Counted from the first letter of the stretch, positions 34,428 to 46,989 are shown. The stretch: DNA of 64,000 bases from Pyrus communis (GCF_963583255.1 NC_084817.1:7322121-7386120); one strand, 5' to 3'. The notes: generated from the letters alone by a model not told the origin. Numbers and translations are program-made.

Positions 34428-36310
34428 CTTACCTTTCCTTACTTCAATTTCTTGATTCTTCACGCATTGATTTATGATCAACATTTAATCACCAAATCCT
34501 AAAGCTAAAACTCACACTTCCCACCAATGTCCCTCACATTGCTCAATTCACTAAACAAGGCTATTTTCTCAATTATTTAATCTCATTTATTATATGGCTA
34601 CATCTAACGTCTTGTTAGACTGCCTACGTATCCTAAACAGGGATCAATTCATTCGTAGTTCGCAATGATTAATTGTAGGTAACAAGCATAGATCACTTCA
34701 GAAGTGTTTGCGGAACTATCAATTATATGCCTATGAAAGAAAAAGACCCACTCACCTGGAGTCCACACTATGATTATCTTGCACGCACATCGAGACATCA
34801 CGATCTATCGTCGCCTGTGACCAATTATCAAATCACGTCTCAAAGTGCTTACCGATAGAATACATAATTTACATAAAACATATCCTCAAGGACCTTCAAG
34901 AATAATTTGAGACCCATTGACCAAAAGTCAATCGTCGATCTTTGATCGACGGTAGGATCTACAACCCTGTATAACTCGATTCAGAAGATCTGCATATCAG
35001 ATTTCCAATCTGTAACTTCAAAAGATCCACATTATGCTTCTAGAATAACATACTAAAATTTTATTACGATCCAACGGTTGGATCCTCGCCAATTCCCAAA
35101 ACTGATTAGTGGTTAACGTTTTATTTTATGAGCTTACAAATCCAATTCGGAAATATCTGTACGTCGGATTCCCAACCCATAAGTTCCTACATTCTTCAAA
35201 TATTATGTACTACAATGTAACAAAGTTTCGTGACGATCCAATGGTTGGATCGTCGATTCACATAAATACCTATTAACGTATCGTAGAGAATTTAGGTTCC
35301 AACTATCAACCTACGTCAATCAAATATCAAGACTAAATTCAAGACATTTAACATAGCCTAAAAGTAGCATTGGCGGCCCACTGGCCACGCGCCGCCGCAG
35401 GTGGCAGTCGGCCGCCCCGACTCGCCGGAAAATCCAACTATTTCCAAAAATTACCAAAATTTACAGGAATTAAGATCTCAAAGAGAGGAACAACTTTCAT
35501 ATCTGTTACAAGGTCCAAAAGTGGACGGAAGATGGTCAATTTTGCCCACGAAGCCGGTGGGTGCCTAAAGCTTCCCGGTGTCGATTCGTCGTCTACGGTG
35601 GTCCAACGGGGTCAAGGTTGGTTGGGTTTTTCTCCTGGGAAGATGGGCTACAAATCCCAAGTGGTGGCATTGGCCATCGCTTTGCCGATTTTTCGGAAAA
35701 TCAAAAAGGGTGGCCGGAGCACCGTGAGAACTGTCAATTTTCGTGGCCTCAAACCGCCACATACCGTGGTTAATCAAGGTGGTTCTTGGGTGAGTTTTGT
35801 AGAGGGGAATGAGAGCTTCAAGGTGGTGGTGGTGGTGTCAAAAAAATCCACCAAAGTTGGCCGAAATCGGCCTTGGAAAATAGGTGGTCGCAAGTGGAAA
35901 AACCCACGGGAAAGTTGGGAGCATTTTTTTTTTTTTTTTTTTTTAATTTTCTTCTTTCTTTCTGATTTCTCATTGGTCCTCCATCCCTTTTAATTTGATT
36001 GGTCCCTTTTTCTCTTTACTTAAGGCTGATTAGTTAGTCTTCACACAAGGTGGGAGTTCAAATAATTTAACTACCTTTAAATAACCAACTTCAAACGTCC
36101 GTAGTTATACCGTTATAATTCGGACTCACAAACGGCTTTCACCTATGCTTTCGTAGTGGCAAGTACTACAAGGATATGCTAAAAGAATAAGTCATACGTC
36201 ACTCTAACCGATGATCAACAGAAGTCAAAGTCTTTGCCTCTAGGGCATTTTCGTAAATTCACGCTTCTAAAATTAATAAAAACATAAAATTTGGAACGGA
36301 TTATCACAGT
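34428..36310. mobile_element. truncated LTR, copy of the 5.1-8.5 kb element
   Basis: The segment is collinear with about 6720-8520 (for example TTACTTCAATTTCTTGATTC and the stretch GGTCAAGGTTGGTTGGGTTTT), ending GATTATCACA. The first 1.6 kb of the LTR is absent. The left border cuts an exon of the SGR2-like gene; the right border abuts WAK-unit flank. No target duplication is seen, so rearrangement is likely. The open frame of 207 aa at 35370-35993 lies within it and I do not call it a gene. Confidence 0.75.
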
Positions 36311-37484
36311 CAAAGCCTCTTAATCAAATCTTAGAAAAGAATCAATGTTTAATATAAAAAGTATTGAAAAAATGCAGGAAATTCTAAGATGTTTAACCAA
36401 CTAATTCAATGTACACGCCAATTTGTTTTCCAAAAAGAATAACCTAAAACTTGATTTGGAAGAAAATATTATATTTTCATGAAAATATCTCCAACCGCTA
36501 CATTTTCTTAAAAATTATTTCATCCAAATATGCTCGTCACATACCAAACAAATCTTCATAAGATTAACTAGTGCTACTGTCTTAAGGTCCACGTTTTGAA
36601 ACCTGTGATGAATCATTTGTTGTCACAACCAATGCTCACGAACTTGTTGTCAATGTATGATACGATGACCATTTTAGGCATAGCTAGGGAAGACTCATTT
36701 TTAATGTTATCTATGATCACATCCGATTTGTTGTAGCACTTACAAGCAATATATTGGATAATATGCAGCTTCCCATCCGCGGATATGTTTGTAACCTTAA
36801 CATTAGTTTGTGTAAGAATTTTTAAGAATTATCAACATAGCATTGCAGTTTCTATTTTATTATAATCAAATTAGTCAACTTTTTTTGTCTGTTATTCCAT
36901 CAAAGCTTCACTTGCTGATTTGTCCGGATAGTCAATTTAAAAACCCCCACAAACCCACATGGGTGAATAAAATTCGTTCAAGAAATTAGGAATTGCAGAA
37001 TATGACAACATTGAATAGTATAAGAACTGCAAGAGTAGACAGGCAGAAGAGAAAAGGGAGAAATTACACATTGGAATATATGCCAACATTGAATAGTATA
37101 ACCTTGGATCGTGGGCAAAAGACAAAAGAGGTAATATGAAAACATTGAAGAGTATAAACTTTCTCTCGTACCGCCAAAATTTCTTAAAAGGAAAAAAAAG
37201 AAAAATTGCAGCCCAAGAGATGAGGATTGAACCGCGAGGGTGGCGCGAGAAGACTCGGATTGATGTGATACCAAGAAAGAGGCACGCCATGTATAAGGTT
37301 TTTTTTTGGAAACTCACGCCATGCATAAGTTTGTGAAGAAGGATATAGTTCACCTTAGCATTTCGTATTGATTTACATATAATTAATAAAAAAAAATAAG
37401 TCCAAAACAGAAATATATGGCTAATTAGTAATTTTTATTAATTTATAGCTAAATAACCTTGAATTTTAGTCAATTAATTCTTGG
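36311..37484. repeat. duplicated WAK-unit downstream block
   Basis: It combines segments collinear with 13880-13930, 3860-4140, 8741-9270 and 10455-10560. No functional gene. It includes a WAK exon 1 fragment (36595-36820) and ends with TTAATTCTTGG, the target duplication of the LINE. Confidence 0.6.
36595..36820 (-). pseudogene. WAK extracellular-domain fragment
   Basis: Same divergent WAK subtype as at 3912-4190 and 44940-45265, covering the region encoding ADGKLHIIQYIACKCY on the minus strand. It is short and disabled. Confidence 0.6.
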
Positions 37485-39048
37485 TTTTTCTATTTATGCT
37501 TGGCCTAAGACTGTTTTATTACAAGTTTGAAATTGGGCTCGCAATTTTATTTGGACAGGGTGTACAAATTCTCGGATAAACTGCTGTTCGCGCCTGTTTC
37601 AGACTTTATTCATAATGGAAATTGGTTTTGCCCTATTGATATAACAAGTGCCACCCTTTTTGCTATATGGTCTGAAATTTTAACAATTAAGCTTCCCTTG
37701 TTGAGATTGGATGATAAACTAATTTGGTTGACTGCTTCCGATGGTGTACTATCTTTATCTTTGGCTTATGACTTTAAGCGTAGTAAGCAAGTAGTTGTTC
37801 CTTGGAATAGATGGGTTTGGAGTAGATGTTTTGGACCACGTAATTCTATTTTAGTATGGCCTTTTCTTCATGGTAAACTTTTAACTGATGATTTAATGCT
37901 TCACCAGGGATTCTCTTTTGCGTCGATGTGCTCTTTGTGTTGCAAGGCTACTGAGTTAGCTCAATATTTATTTTTCAAGTGCTCATTTTCTTTGGAAATT
38001 TGGCATAGGGTTTTAGCCTTATTTCAAGTTTCTACATTATTCTCTGATATCACATCATTTTTTCTTATCCCTTGTGGCTTGGTTTTTGTACTCAACTTCA
38101 ATTATTGTGGTGGGGGTATAATTGGGGCAAGTTTTTTCACACTTTGGCAAGCTCGAAATTTAATCCATTTAGAAGGAAAAATGTTTACAGTTGATCAGTT
38201 GGTTAATGGCATTCGCTTGCAAGTTTGTGAGGTGAATTCTTGTGGTATGGGTTTTGTTAAATTCAATTGATGAGCTTTGCATTCTTAGAGCACTTGGAGT
38301 GCATGGAATGCCCTCAAGGGCACCTAGAATTCATGAGGTTATTTGGACTTCTCCTTATTCTTTTCAAGTTAAAGTTAACATTGACGGTGTGGCTCATGGT
38401 TCTTCGAGTATGGCTGGTTTTGGTGGTATTTTTCGCGACCACTTGGGTCATTGTCTTGGATGCTTTGTAGGATCTTTTGGTATTGCTACTGCCTTGGAGG
38501 CAGAACTTAAATAATTCATGCTATTTATATAGCTTTGGAGAGGGGTTGACATTCTTTTTGGATTGAGTGTGATTCTTGTTTAGCAGTGCATTTTCTTTCT
38601 AATGGATCGTCTCAAGTGCCTTGGCATTTATCGGTTGATTGAGCAAATTGTTATATCACCCTCTCTTCCATGCAAGTTTGGTTTTCTCACATTTATCGCG
38701 AAGGAAATCAGGTGGCAGATTGTTTGGCAAACTATGGTGTTGATCATGTTGGGGTTCATTGGTGGGATTCTTGTCCGTTGTGTGCAGTTGCAGCTTTTGC
38801 TCATAATCTTGCGGGGCTTCCAAATTCTTGTTTCTCTTAGAAGTTCTCTTAATTGATTTTTTGTTTCTATTATCTTCTTCTTGTTAGGGTTTGGCCTCAT
38901 GTCCCCTTTAACTTACTGTATCTTTCCTTTTTTTTGCTTTAATATATTTTCACAATAATGTCTTTTTCCATGATAGCAATGCTGGAGTGGATGTGAAATT
39001 ATTATTTTAATTTATTAAAATAAAATTTAAAAATTTAAAAAAAAAAAG
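37485..39048 (+). mobile_element. 5'-truncated LINE (L1 type) with RNase H
   Basis: The 11-bp TTAATTCTTGG flanks it (37474-37484 and 39049-39059), and the right end is a poly(A) tail. Coding remnants in order: the reverse-transcriptase tail (NFIWTG-like), a zf-RVT region (WVWSRCFGPRNSILVW and LCCKATELAQYLFFKCS), then an RNase H domain (VNIDGVAHGSSSMAGFGGIF, WIECDSC, REGNQVADCLA). A stop at 38271, a stop after EAELK and others show it is dead. The site is occupied once at 14050 in the WAK-unit paralogue without the LINE, so insertion followed duplication. Confidence 0.9.
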
Positions 39049-39472
39049 TTAATTCTTGGTGCTCATTTAAGGGTAATCCTAGTGATACATAAAATTTTAA
39101 TTTTGATAATTCGTTTACAAGTTAAGTGTGCATTACGAAACAATGGATGTAGTTTGAGAAGGGGAAAAAAAGAACTCCATGGGATACAATAATCATTAAG
39201 TGCAACTTTTTTTCATTCACTGCAAAATTACATTTACTCCAAACTAAACAAGGTAATTAAATTAAATTAACTGATAGACATAAGTACTCAATGTTCAATG
39301 GCACAATCATCTCCCATCATCACTAACTGGTAATGCAACGTGGTTCGTCATAGTATGATACCCCGAACTTGAATAACCACCTCCTTCATAACTAATAGTT
39401 TCCATTGATATTCCTCCAAGCAAGCACTCAGTTTCTTCCAAATTGGAATTCTTATTAACCCATGGATGCATT

Positions 39473-39891
39473 ACCAGTGGTGGAGGGAAGAAGGGACCAG
39501 GGTGGGTTTAGGCCATCCTCACTATATTTTTAGCTTGCTTGTTCTACTGCAATCCTTCAAATTCCACCTCCCAAGTCCCAACAAATCCGTTTCACATCCC
39601 TATTTTTACACTAATATTTGTATTTTACTCTCTCATCTCTCTTGCAAATTACTTGTTTGAATGATGATTTTGTTTTTGTTAAATTGATCTATTGAAAATT
39701 TTTTAATTGATTATCAAATTTGTTTTGGGTTTGTAAACTTGAGCGAGTATTTTTGCTATATTGTGAAGAGCAACCTATTCAACCGAATGGGTGATTTGTA
39801 GATGAATAATTGTTTTGTTGCTTATATTGATAAAGATATTTTAAATAATATAGGTGACGAGCCTATCAGGATATGGTTTTAAAATATGAAA
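39473..39891 (+). mobile_element. hAT-transposase-derived fragment replacing kinase sequence
   Basis: About 419 bp of foreign DNA lies where the intact gene has about 265 bp of kinase C-lobe coding sequence. Near its right end the plus strand encodes NRMGDL, stop, MNNCFVAYIDKDILNNIGDE and NMKT, the C-terminal tail common in plant hAT-dimerisation (TTF-type) proteins. The head reads GGTGGAGGGAAGAAGGGACC. I see no inverted ends. Confidence 0.55.
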
Positions 39892-40754
39892 ACTCCGAAA
39901 CTATAGACATCGCTTTTCTCAGTCAATTGGCTTATCTGCAGGTATTCCGGGTCTAATTACCCGAGAGTTCCTTGCACCGTTGTAGATAACTGAGCTTCGT
40001 CCAATGGAACCAATCTTGAGGCTCCAAAGTCAGACACCTTGGCTGTGAGATTCTCATCTAAGAGTACGTTTGTAGACTTGACATCCCCGTGAATGATAGG
40101 AACTGAAGCTGCAGAGTGCAAGTATGATAGCACTCCAGCAGTTTCTGTAACCATCCGTAGATGAATTTCCCAAGGCGCGTTGAATTTGGATGATTTGGTT
40201 GTGTTACTGATGTATTCAAATAGGGTTCCGTGGGTGACAAATTCATAAACTAGTAGGGGGACTTCAGTTTCGAAACAACAACCTAAAAGCTTGACCAAAT
40301 TCCTGTGGTTGATTTGGGACAGTACGACCACTTCATTTATGAATTGCTCTATCTGGCATTGATCCACCATTTTGGACTTCTTGATTGCAACTACTCGGCC
40401 GTCTGCTAAAATTCCTTTGTAGACTGTACCGAACCCTCCTTTGCTAATGATTCTAGTCTCATGAAAAATTTGGTGGCCTTCTCAAGTTCTCCTGTTGTGA
40501 AGATTTTCACCGTTGCTTGAGAGGATCCTTGCCGTTTTGAAAGTTGCTGTTGTAGCATGATCCCTCCATTTTGCCTGAAGAACTTCTCCTTCAGCTTCAT
40601 GAGCTTCCATCTTTTGTATCCCAAATACAACCAAGAGATGCATGTTAACAGGGATACGAGGCCTACGCCGATTCCTACATATCCAACAAATTAATTGTAA
40701 CCCTGGTCGTTATAACCAAATGAAATGAGTATGCATTGCTATATAGATCATATG

Positions 40755-40898
40755 TGAAGAAAGTTGAGGTTCCACCATAAAACCAATTGGCAGTATGGGG
40801 AGTAATCTAACCTCTTATAAGCCCATGCATGGTCTCTCCTCCCATTAATGTCGAACTCATTCTCAATAGATTTTATGGTGAAACCTCAACTTTCTTCA
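40755..40898. mobile_element. 144-bp palindromic element in pseudogene intron 2
   Basis: Ends TGAAGAAAGTTGAGGTT and AACCTCAACTTTCTTCA are inverted, continuing as CCACCATAAAA / TTTTATGGTG. ATATG is duplicated on both sides (40750-40754 and 40899-40903); the intact gene has the site once. TG...CA ends with a 5-bp duplication, and similarity of its left half to the TRIM LTR at 17939, suggest a solo TRIM LTR; a MITE is the alternative. Confidence 0.75.
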
Positions 40899-42370
40899 AT
40901 ATGTACCGACTTCTTTTTTATCACATCTCTAACGAAGTTTGGATTCTTTCAAAACATGTGGAACAGCATTGAATCACTTGTTAGTATATATGTGCATGTT
41001 TACCAACGACAATTTGGATAACAAAGTTCCGATCAGGGTTGCAACCTTCTCCGTCTTTTCTACCTTCACCATGGTACCCCTTTTGGCAAGGACAAGTATG
41101 GTTTCCCTCTGTATTTATACAGTTTTTCTTGCATGTATTGAGCTCTGGAACCTCACATTCATCAATGTCTCCAAAACAACATAACCCATCCAACTTACCA
41201 ATCGGGTACCACCGGAAGTTGTGTATTTTTCAAATAATCCAACCACACATATTGGAGAAGTTGAACTTGCCCTCTTGGACAAGTACACATTCGTATGATT
41301 TTTAAAACTCATTGCACTTACCTAGAAAGAAGTCATTCCTTGAGCAATGGGTGTTTGACGACAGCCGATACCAGTGCAGTAACCATCGGCAACATAGTCA
41401 ATGCTGGCATACACTGTAGTGCACCCACCAATGTACCCGTAGTTTCCATTTTTGTCACCCTTAATGTCCCAATAGGTGTCACAACCAACTGCGACAAACA
41501 CGTTGTCGGTGTTTGATATGAAGAATTTGGAAAGAGTGACAGAATTGGTGAAGCCGTCAATCGGCTGGCCTGATTTTTTGTAACATTGTACGGCTGTGTA
41601 TAGGGTAAAGTAAAGCTTCCCATCCACGGATATGTTTGTGAGTTCGATCGAATAACTCTTTCTAAGAAATGGTTTTGGGGGGTCATAATGTGTTTCATTA
41701 CAAGTAATGAGGAAATCCTCATTAAAGTAACAGCCCTCTTTTGTACCATATGGATATGGAATGCTAACATTCCCACATTTATCTTGACACCCGGTTTGAC
41801 TTCTATTTGACCGGGAGGAGGAAGAGAAGGAAGAGGTGGAGTGGTTAATTGTGGTGTTTGGGCTGAAGTGGCTGCTGCTAATAGTACCTCTATTATTATT
41901 ATGAGGATGATAAGGTGCAGAAACGCTTTTTGTTTGCTCATGGTCCTGGCTTCTAAGTTTTGTTGTTGAAAAAAGAGATGTTTTAGTCCTTTTATAGGTA
42001 GGGATAGGTAGGGATGAGGAAGACTTGGAGAGGAAGACTGGGAGAGGAGACTTGTGAATTGATTGAGCAAACCTTGGAGAGGATACCTGCCATAACTTAG
42101 TTATGACGTGTTATTAATTTATGCGTGGACGTGGTTCATTTTCACAATCAGACAAAATAAAATAAATATCATCAAACAATGTAAGTTCAACGAGAAAACA
42201 TTACCTAATACTTACACTACACTAACTATATCATTACAACTTGGGACTGTAATTATCATGTCCTTGATCTCTATGGAACTTGGGGATTACTGAATGTACG
42301 TATCTTCTAGATGAATCTCTAACTATACATGTTAATGAAACAAAACGAACCGTAGTTCTTCAAGAAATTA

Positions 42371-44939
42371 CTGGGAATTAAGGTGGTTGAAAGAGTCGAC
42401 CGTAACTTTAACTTGTGGCTTGGGGGAGCAATCACAAACTCTTAAGTCTTTGGAGTTAAAAAGGGGCTCACTCTGGAATTGGTCGGTGAGACGTACAACG
42501 AGTCACTATTCAAAATAGATTTATTAGAGGAAGTTTCTTTCTTTTTTGTCCAGGTCAAACTATTAAAAAATTCACTAAAATCACCGTCCATGCTTAAAGA
42601 TACTCGTCGAGGAGTCAGCTACACCTGCCAAAGCAGTTGCAATCGTTACTAGTGTTAGGGTTTTGTTTGGTGAACCGGATTTTGGAATACTCGCTAGATT
42701 AAAAGTATGTTGAATGAAAAAATGAATCCAAACTTCTAAACTTGTTTAGTCATAAAGTTCAAATAAGAGATTGGAAATCAATTACGCTAGTTGAATTGCA
42801 GTAGCCGATCAACCAAAGTAATTATCTGTTGAGCAAATGTGAATTGTGATGGGTTTTATTATCGTGTTTGAAGGATCTCCATTTTTTTTTTTTTTTTTGA
42901 TAGAAAAGGACTTGATTAAAGAGAAAAGCCCCTAGGGCAACCCGTTTGATTACAATCAAAGAGAAAGGCTTGACGAGCAGCCATCGAAAGAGTTATCTCC
43001 CAAATATGAAAATCATTAACAGAGAAACCAACTTGTTATGGCATCCGTCAGAAAATTGGTCTCCTGAAAACATGTTTCCCACTAGTATCCTTAAAGAAAC
43101 CTGCCAGTCGACCAATCTTCATCTAGAATGGTTCTCAGTCCAGCCGCAGATAGACTCAATAACAAGTTTGAATCTAACTGGACTTAATTAATTATGATAA
43201 GACAAATAAATAGTTTATGAATCTCACTTTTTTATATAGGAGATCTCACTTTTTTTATATAGGAGATATTGCGGAAGGATAATCAAACACTGGGCATCAT
43301 ATACGATTAATATTTTTAATCGCTTGAATTATAAATTTTTATCTAAATCAATAAAATAGATTGCATTCCTCTTATAATATTATTTTTTACGGGAACAAAT
43401 ACAACTCTCAACATTTTCTATGTGCTTGTTCATTGGTTTTGCGGGTGAAAACTTGGATGCAACATAAAACTTGGACTTGAGGAATCTTTGCAATTTCATC
43501 ATCTAAAATGAGAAAGCTTTAATTAGAAGGCACAAATGATGACGAGCTACCATAAGTTTGCCTCACTAACTTCATTAATTAATTAATTATATACTAAGCA
43601 TGAACCAAATTGCAGATTAATTAGTTGAAGCATGAATCAAATTGCAGATTAATTAGTTGAATATACATATCAAAGATGGAAGACATAGCACACAGAGACA
43701 TGAAGAGATCGAGCAAGGCCATGAGATCCACCCCATTTGTCGTCTTCCTTAGCTTTCGTTTTGCTTAGTTGTTTGCCTGTCACATATCACCATTATTTAC
43801 CCATCCATTCAAGCTTCACCATTTTTGTTCTGTTTTTTATGCCTCCAACAGCCTCATTTACTTCATCACCATAGGTATATCTTGAGTTAAATTGTAGCAA
43901 TAGTCTCTCAACTTTAATTAAATTGGAGCAATGGTCCATCAACTAAAAATTCATTACCATTGGTCCCTCAACTCATCAAAACGTGTAGCTATGGTCCTTT
44001 TCGTCAACTCCGTCAGAATTCTGTCAAAATGAGTTATGTTGGAAGGACCATTGCTACAATTGAGTTAAAGTTGAAGGACCATTGCTCCAATTGGGTTAAA
44101 GTTGAGGAACCATTTTTCTAGTTAGATTACAGTTGAGGGACCATTGATACAATTTTTCTTATTTGATTTTCTATTTTGCCCCTTGATTCAGCCTCACGTG
44201 CATGGCACGTGACTCATTTTGACTAAAGTTCTAACAGAGTTGACAAAAAGGATCATAGTTGCATGTTTTGATGAGTTAAGAGACCATTTGTAATAGATTT
44301 TTAGTTGAATGATCATTGCTCCAATTGGATTAAAGTTGAGAGACACTGACTATAATTTACTCGTATATCGCTATATGAGTGTCTTTGGGCCCAAAATGAT
44401 GGAGTTGGGCCGAGTACGATTATTATAGGTTCTGCCTATAGTAAAACAGAATTGAATCTCATGTTTATTTGGCAAAAGGCCCAGCTCAAAGTGGGGTCAC
44501 GCATAGAAATAGAAAACACAACTAAATTTGATAACAACTTGCGGCGTTCTGCCAATTGTTTATTCTTAATGGCTCCAAGTTTTAATTTTATTTATTTATT
44601 TGGTTCGGGAATTAAACGAATTGCGTAATATATTGTATTGCACATACAACTTTGAGAGGACTGTTTAGCAATGGCAACCATTTTTTCGTTTCTTTTTGGG
44701 TTGTTTTGATCTTATATTTTGAATAAAGAAATAAACATCACAGAAGAGGGATGGTTTGAATCTTTTTTCGGTTTTAAATGCATATATTTACAAGTCATGT
44801 GATGCTAAACTCGCTAATTTAGTTTTTGCAGGCCAACTTATAATATGACCATTAGATTAAACATTTTATTTAAAATCATTTTATCCAAATGTGCTCGTCA
44901 GATATCAAACAAATACTGATAAGATTAATGAGAACTACT
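42371..44939. repeat. WAK-unit upstream flank, second copy
   Basis: Collinear with 1-2111 and on to 3833. It lacks the 1.72-kb insertion of the first copy and carries a LINE tail instead. No gene is seen. Confidence 0.75.
42882..43164 (-). mobile_element. LINE 3' fragment, minus strand
   Basis: A run of T (poly(A) on the minus strand) starts the segment, and the paralogous flank at about 490 reads straight through (ATCTCCATGTTTGAATC). The remaining 260 bp are a severely 5'-truncated, non-coding LINE end. No clear target duplication. Confidence 0.55.
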
Positions 44940-45265
44940 CTCCTATGGTTCTCATTTTGAGACACATGAGGAGTCACTGAATCGTCTCTCCTTTCTACTA
45001 ATTATGAATCCTTTGTTGTCACAACCAACGCTCACGAACTTGTTGTCAATGTATGATATGGTGAACATTTTAGGCATAGTGAGGGAAGACTCTTTTTTAA
45101 TGTTATCTATGATCGCAACCGGATTGTTATAGCACTTACAAGCAATATATTGGGTAATACATAGCTTCCCATCCACGGATATGTTTGTAACCTTAACATT
45201 AGTTTGTGTAAGAAATGGTTTTTGAGGGTGATAATCTGTGTCGTCATTACAAGTGATGAGGAATT
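44940..45265 (-). pseudogene. WAK extracellular-domain fragment
   Basis: The minus strand encodes VDGKLCITQYIACKCYNNP and VSVGCDNKGFII, part of a divergent GUB_WAK region, in an open stretch of 74 codons, but no signal peptide, EGF or kinase follows. It is the best preserved of three related pieces. Confidence 0.7.
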
Positions 45266-45328
45266 TAGTTTATGTTTTACTTAGAAAATTAGTTTTAAAG
45301 TTTTTCCTTGCATTTTTCTTCATTTATA

Positions 45329-45739
45329 TCTATATATATAAAGTCAGAAGGCAAAAACGATGAAACATTCAAAAATTCCAAAACTGTCCTCACTTCGTAC
45401 ACAAGGCTATATATCTATATATCTCTACTAATTAATAAAATACTCATTGTCAAGCAAAATCCTATGAAATTACCAGTTTAACCCTCTAACTAAAACATAA
45501 CATGAATAAGAAATATGGGAAAAAATGTAATTTCACACAACCAAATTTTGCTGTTTTTTTTTTTTTTTCAAAGCCTCACCTACATGTAATCCTAACATAT
45601 ATCTAATTAAAAAAATAAAAATAAATAAATAAATAACTTCTCACTCCCACATTCTCTATCACTCTTTTCCTCTCTCATTCTATTTCAAAAACAAAAATAA
45701 AAAAATTTCACACATACTTTGTGTGTGCCCATATGCTAG
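45329..45739 (+). mobile_element. non-autonomous Helitron
   Basis: Starts TCTATATATATAAAGTCAG after A, and ends with a hairpin (CACACA...TGTGTG), ten bases, CTAG and then T. This is the A|TC...CTRR|T structure. Length 411 bp, no coding capacity. A related start occurs at 46112. Confidence 0.7.
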
Positions 45740-45742
45740 TAT

Positions 45743-45768
45743 CTATATATATATATATATATATATAT
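45743..45768. repeat. (AT)n microsatellite
   Basis: An AT run of 26 bp lies between the Helitron end and plastid DNA. Confidence 0.9.
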
Positions 45769-45924
45769 GGACCCGAACCTGGGTGATCTATCCATGACCA
45801 GGATGAAGCTTGGGTGAAACTAAGTGGAGGTCCGAACCGACTGATGTTGAAGAATCAGCAGATGAGTTGTGGTTAGGGGTGAAATGCCACTCAAACCCAG
45901 AGCTAGCTGGTTCTCCCCGAAATG
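45769..45924 (+). pseudogene. rrn23: plastid 23S rRNA (rrn23) fragment
   Basis: Contains GGACCCGAACCTGGGTGATC, GAAGCTTGGGTGAAACTAAG, TGTGGTTAGGGGTGAAATGC and GAGCTAGCTGGTTCTCCCCG, the conserved bacterial-type 23S region. The cytosolic 25S differs here, so the source is plastid. Only 156 bp with few changes, so it is a recent nuclear plastid insertion and not a working rRNA gene. Confidence 0.88.
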
Positions 45925-46200
45925 TGTGAGCACCCTAAAATGGTGAAACATTCAAAATACCATAAATTGCCCTTTAAGAATTTTGTAAATTACAATTGAA
46001 CCAAAAGAAGCTAAAGTATTTAACCATATTTTTATTTTGAATGAATTTAATATTTAAAATTATAGAAAAAAACAAAAACAAAAACTCCCATGTTAGTGGT
46101 AAGAGGCTAGTATATATAAAGTCAAAAGGCAAAAACGATGAAACATTCATAAATTCCAAAATTGTCCTCATGTCCTAAACAAGGCTAAATAACTGCCCAT
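45925..46200. mobile_element. Helitron-like remnants
   Basis: A CTAG|T end at about 46106-46110 is followed by TATATATAAAGTCAAAAGGC, nearly the 5' sequence of the element at 45329, and by the same ATGAAACATTCA...TTCCAAAA...TGTCCTCA string. It is truncated and has no genes. Confidence 0.45.
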
Positions 46201-46989
46201 AAAAATAAGGTCAAAAACATAATAATGTAGAATTCCACCTCAACAATGATTCCGACCTTTGGATGAAAACACCCACACTTTAAATTAATTTTCACCCTTT
46301 AGATTAAGCATCCCGCAATTACTGCTCTAGATAAAAAAAAAAAAATATATATATATATATATATATTTAAAAAAAAAAAAAAAAAAAAATCAATCAACAA
46401 CTACTCCAGATAGGATTTGGATTCACTCCGAACCTTAGTATCCGGAGCCTTCAAATCTGAACCACTGATTGCTGTGCAAGTCAAATTACGGCCATTGGTT
46501 GTGTGGTTGGCCAAGAAAATGAATTATTGGAGACCGTTGAATTCAATTTGTACGGCCTAGATTTGTGGACTTAGAGGCTACGAAAACTAACTTCCGGAGA
46601 GGATCCGAGTCCCTCCAAATAGAATTAAAGCACTCCAAATTAGCAGTTGCACAAACCGGAGATGGAACCGCCATCTGTCACACGTTCTCGATCCCCACAA
46701 TGCATACAAAAGAGTAAATTGCATAATTTTCTTGAACAATATTATCCTTATCTTGGCTAGATTTTTGAAATGGGTTTTCGCTAGAAATTTTCACTTTCTG
46801 CTTCAATCCAGGTACTCTATGCTTAATTGAATTGTTCATCATGACCTTATTTTTCATATATACTAATTTGGAGTATTTTACTTGATTGTCATTTGAACTA
46901 TTCGAAATTATTTATATTTACCAGAGACATTTAAGGAGTCACTGAATTACCAGTTGTTATTTCTGTTTTACTAATGCTTTGGGGTAATG
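46201..46989. other. intergenic with A/T runs
   Basis: No gene seen. It holds an A-run/AT microsatellite at about 46332-46390. Confidence 0.4.

Larger units (their letters stand above)
39309..41941 (-). pseudogene. wall-associated kinase pseudogene
   Basis: Collinear with the intact WAK at 14514-17108. Defects: one base lost near 41795 shifts the frame just before the GUB_WAK domain; a deletion at about 41190 removes the end of exon 1 and most of intron 1; a one-base loss near 40468 shifts the kinase frame just after the Gly-rich loop; TAG replaces a sense codon in LGYLDPEY (about 39955); and 39473-39891 replaces the kinase C-lobe. A small element sits in intron 2. The proximal TATA box (about 41990-41997) is intact. 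Cys and kinase residues that remain are otherwise well kept, so loss is fairly recent. Confidence 0.92.

Noticed and set aside
35370..35993. 207-aa open frame as a gene
   Set aside because: It is the second copy of the same LTR segment and ends in a poly-T-encoded Phe run. It is not conserved as a frame between the copies.
45769..45924. functional large-subunit rRNA
   Set aside because: Only 156 bp of plastid-type 23S sequence, with unrelated DNA on both sides.
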